A stretch of DNA of 11,471 nt from JACPHB01 sp964495505 (GTDB lineage: Bacteria; Patescibacteriota; Minisyncoccia; UBA10092): positions 1 through 11,471 of the forward strand of contig CAZBVM010000018.1 of NCBI GenBank assembly GCA_964495505.1, read 5' to 3'. Below, one piece after another: positions 10,544-11,471 of this stretch. The first letter of the stretch is position 1. Each line of letters begins with the position of its first letter. The position numbers were made by a program, and so were the translations under genes. The notes below the pieces were generated by a model. That model ran no database searches. It had not been told where the DNA came from and was given only the letters and a program-made list of their open reading frames with translations.

Positions 10544-10629
10544 TGATAGCATCTCGTATTTTGGCTTAATTATAGCGTTTTTGGCGGCTAAAATACAAGG
10601 GTTGCTTAGCGGAAAATTAGATGCTATTA
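10544..10629 (+). ncRNA. Candidate structured RNA or leader element
   Basis: Nested pairing suggests a closed, branched RNA. P1: ATAGCATCT (10546-10554) with AGATGCTAT (10619-10627), extendable by a G-U and a T-A pair. P2: GTATTTTGGC (10556-10565) with GCTAAAATAC (10587-10596), with one G-U pair. The remaining 22 bases (10597-10618) hold a weak GCT-T-AGC hairpin. A promoter lies about 20 bases upstream. No ORF uses this stretch. It may be a small RNA or the 5' leader of the surface-protein gene; I recognise no known family. Confidence 0.4.
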
Positions 10630-10693
10630 TGAATCTGGAATAACGAATTAAAAACCGTGATATTTTTTAAAAACTGTTTTGTCGTATTCTCTA

Positions 10694-10723
10694 TTGACTG
10701 TTGACAGACGGTTTTGGTATGAT
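10694..10723 (+). promoter_or_regulatory. Promoter for the surface-protein gene
   Basis: TTGACT (10694-10699) and TATGAT (10718-10723) with an 18-base spacer, close to the sigma-70 consensus. A TTGACA at 10701-10706 overlaps the spacer. The transcript would have a leader of about 160 bases with a small GTTCA/TGAAC hairpin (10737-10751), unusually long for this window and consistent with a highly expressed, stabilised mRNA. Confidence 0.6.
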
Positions 10724-10875
10724 GGTTTTTTGCGCGGTTCAGGGCTTGAACATTGACAATTTAAACGAATAGAAAATCTTATTTTGATTTTGATTTGTTT
10801 TATCTTAAAACTTAAAAAAGAAATCGGAATTATATTACAATTTATTATTAATCATTAAAAAAGAAAATTAAAATT

Positions 10876-10881
10876 AAGGAG
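10876..10881 (+). promoter_or_regulatory. Strong ribosome-binding site of the surface-protein gene
   Basis: AAGGAG lies 7 bases before ATG 10889. It is the best Shine-Dalgarno in the window. Most other genes here have weak or none, which fits high expression of this gene and fixes its start. Confidence 0.85.
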
Positions 10882-10888
10882 AAAAATT

Positions 10889-11471
10889 ATGTATATGACT
10901 AAACAGATGTCATGGCCGGTTGCTCTGGTTGTTTTAGGAGCGATGTTGGCTTTGACTCTAAGTTTATCAGTGCCTAAAGCTGGCGCCGTGACCATAGAAG
11001 AGTTAATGGCCCAGATTAACGCATTGCAAGCCCAGCTTACTCAACTGCAAGCCGGCAGCTCTACAGCAACTGCTTGCACTTTCACCAAGAGTTTGTTTCT
11101 TGGCGTAAGCGATCCTCAAGTAAAATGTTTGCAACAGTATCTTAATGGCGCCGGTTATCCGGTTTCGGCAAGCGGCGCTGGTTCAGTCGGCAATGAAACC
11201 AATTATTATGGTTCTCTGACCAAAGCGGCCGTTGCCAAGTGGCAAGCGGCTAACGCCGTTTCACCGGCGGTCGGTTACTTTGGTCCTATTTCAAGAGCCA
11301 AATACTCAGCAGTGGCTGGCGGCGTTGTAACGCCTCCCGGCGGTGGAGTTGTTACTCCTCCAGTTGGAGGCGGTCTTAGCGTTGCCTTGTCGGCCACAAC
11401 TCCAGCTGCAAGATCCCATGTCGTTGGCGCGGCTAACATGCCGTTCGGCCGATGGACTTTCACGGCCGGTT
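10889..11471 (+). CDS. Secreted surface protein with peptidoglycan-binding-like domain, 5' part only
   Basis: The frame is open to the window edge; 194 residues are visible. A signal peptide occupies residues 1-33 (core VALVVLGAMLALTLSLSV, likely cleavage after AGA). A heptad-patterned coiled coil follows (TIEELMAQINALQAQLTQLQ). A PG_binding_1-like domain spans about 63-142 (CTFTKSLFLGVSDPQVKCLQ, QQYLNGAGYPV, YYGSLTKAAVAKWQAANAV, GYFGPISRAKYSA). Then come a Gly/Pro/Val linker with two GVVTPP repeats and the start of a beta-rich region (LSVALSATTPAARSHVVGAA). This layout is typical of abundant CPR surface-layer or envelope proteins. The strong RBS and separate promoter suggest high expression. 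C-terminal domains are outside the window. Confidence 0.85.
   Translation, partial: MYMTKQMSWPVALVVLGAMLALTLSLSVPKAGAVTIEELMAQINALQAQLTQLQAGSSTATACTFTKSLFLGVSDPQVKCLQQYLNGAGYPVSASGAGSVGNETNYYGSLTKAAVAKWQAANAVSPAVGYFGPISRAKYSAVAGGVVTPPGGGVVTPPVGGGLSVALSATTPAARSHVVGAANMPFGRWTFTAG

Larger units (their letters stand above)
10130..10888. other. 759-base non-coding region rich in hairpins and promoters
   Basis: I see no gene here. Contents in order: palindrome copy 9 (10136-10158); a 53-base hairpin (10174-10226) and ATTGCCTAAA direct repeats (10222-10249); a GC-rich cluster of three hairpins (10322-10426) in otherwise AT-rich DNA; two DnaA-box words (10470-10478, 10528-10536); a promoter (10489-10517); a possible structured RNA (10544-10629); a second promoter (10694-10723); and an AT-rich leader with a good ribosome-binding site for the surface protein. 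Confidence 0.75.

Noticed and set aside
11275..11463. Minus-strand ORF at the right edge
   Set aside because: It is antisense to the linker of the surface protein, whose + strand frame has a strong ribosome-binding site, signal peptide and recognisable domain.

Overview
**Organism.** The window looks like a genome fragment from the Patescibacteria/CPR, most likely a Parcubacteria-type lineage. This is inferred from gene content. Supporting items are a 53-residue double zinc-knuckle protein of the DUF5679 type, a secreted protein starting signal peptide / coiled coil / peptidoglycan-binding domain (a common CPR cell-surface layout), a very large secreted protein combining a lamin-tail domain with a beta-helix, AT-rich intergenic DNA, and weak or absent Shine-Dalgarno sites at several genes. 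All supported genes are on the + strand.

**Layout.** 1-1700: a two-gene module (Xre-type regulator plus an unrecognised 312-residue protein, overlapping by ATGA) enclosed by 152-bp perfect inverted repeats (51-202 and 1545-1696). 1728-3024: a GNAT acetyltransferase, the small zinc-knuckle protein, a terminator, tRNA-Ala(TGC) and a 60-residue two-helix membrane protein. 3171-3926: an MscS-like membrane protein with no C-terminal soluble domain, then a strong terminator. 3927-5006: a REP-associated HUH transposase (RAYT, TnpA-REP type) embedded in a family of near-perfect 19-31 bp palindromes. 5007-9429: a membrane-anchored protein directly coupled to a 1284-residue secreted protein that is split by a one-base frameshift at 5775-5778. 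9494-10129: a four-helix-bundle/winged-helix protein. 10130-10888: a hairpin-rich non-coding region with promoters and a possible structured RNA. 10889-end: the N-terminus of a surface (S-layer-like) protein, cut by the window edge.

**Most interesting system.** Nine copies of one palindrome (core arms ATTGATGTC/GACATCAAT around a single central base) lie between 3933 and 10158 around a RAYT gene. No copy was seen in the first 3.9 kb or the last 1.3 kb. Copies lie inside the RAYT gene itself, inside the giant secreted protein, and at or in the stop codons of three consecutive genes (4834, 9429, 10129). One covers the likely RAYT promoter so that its arm supplies a -35 hexamer. Three copies share a tail carrying two tandem DnaA-box-like GGGGATAA units. 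Separate from this family, at least six other hairpin-forming sequences sit in frame inside coding regions, always in linkers or low-complexity stretches. This resembles the Rickettsia palindromic element phenomenon, in which palindromes spread through protein-coding genes.

Functional assignments come from reading the sequence only. No database search was run.
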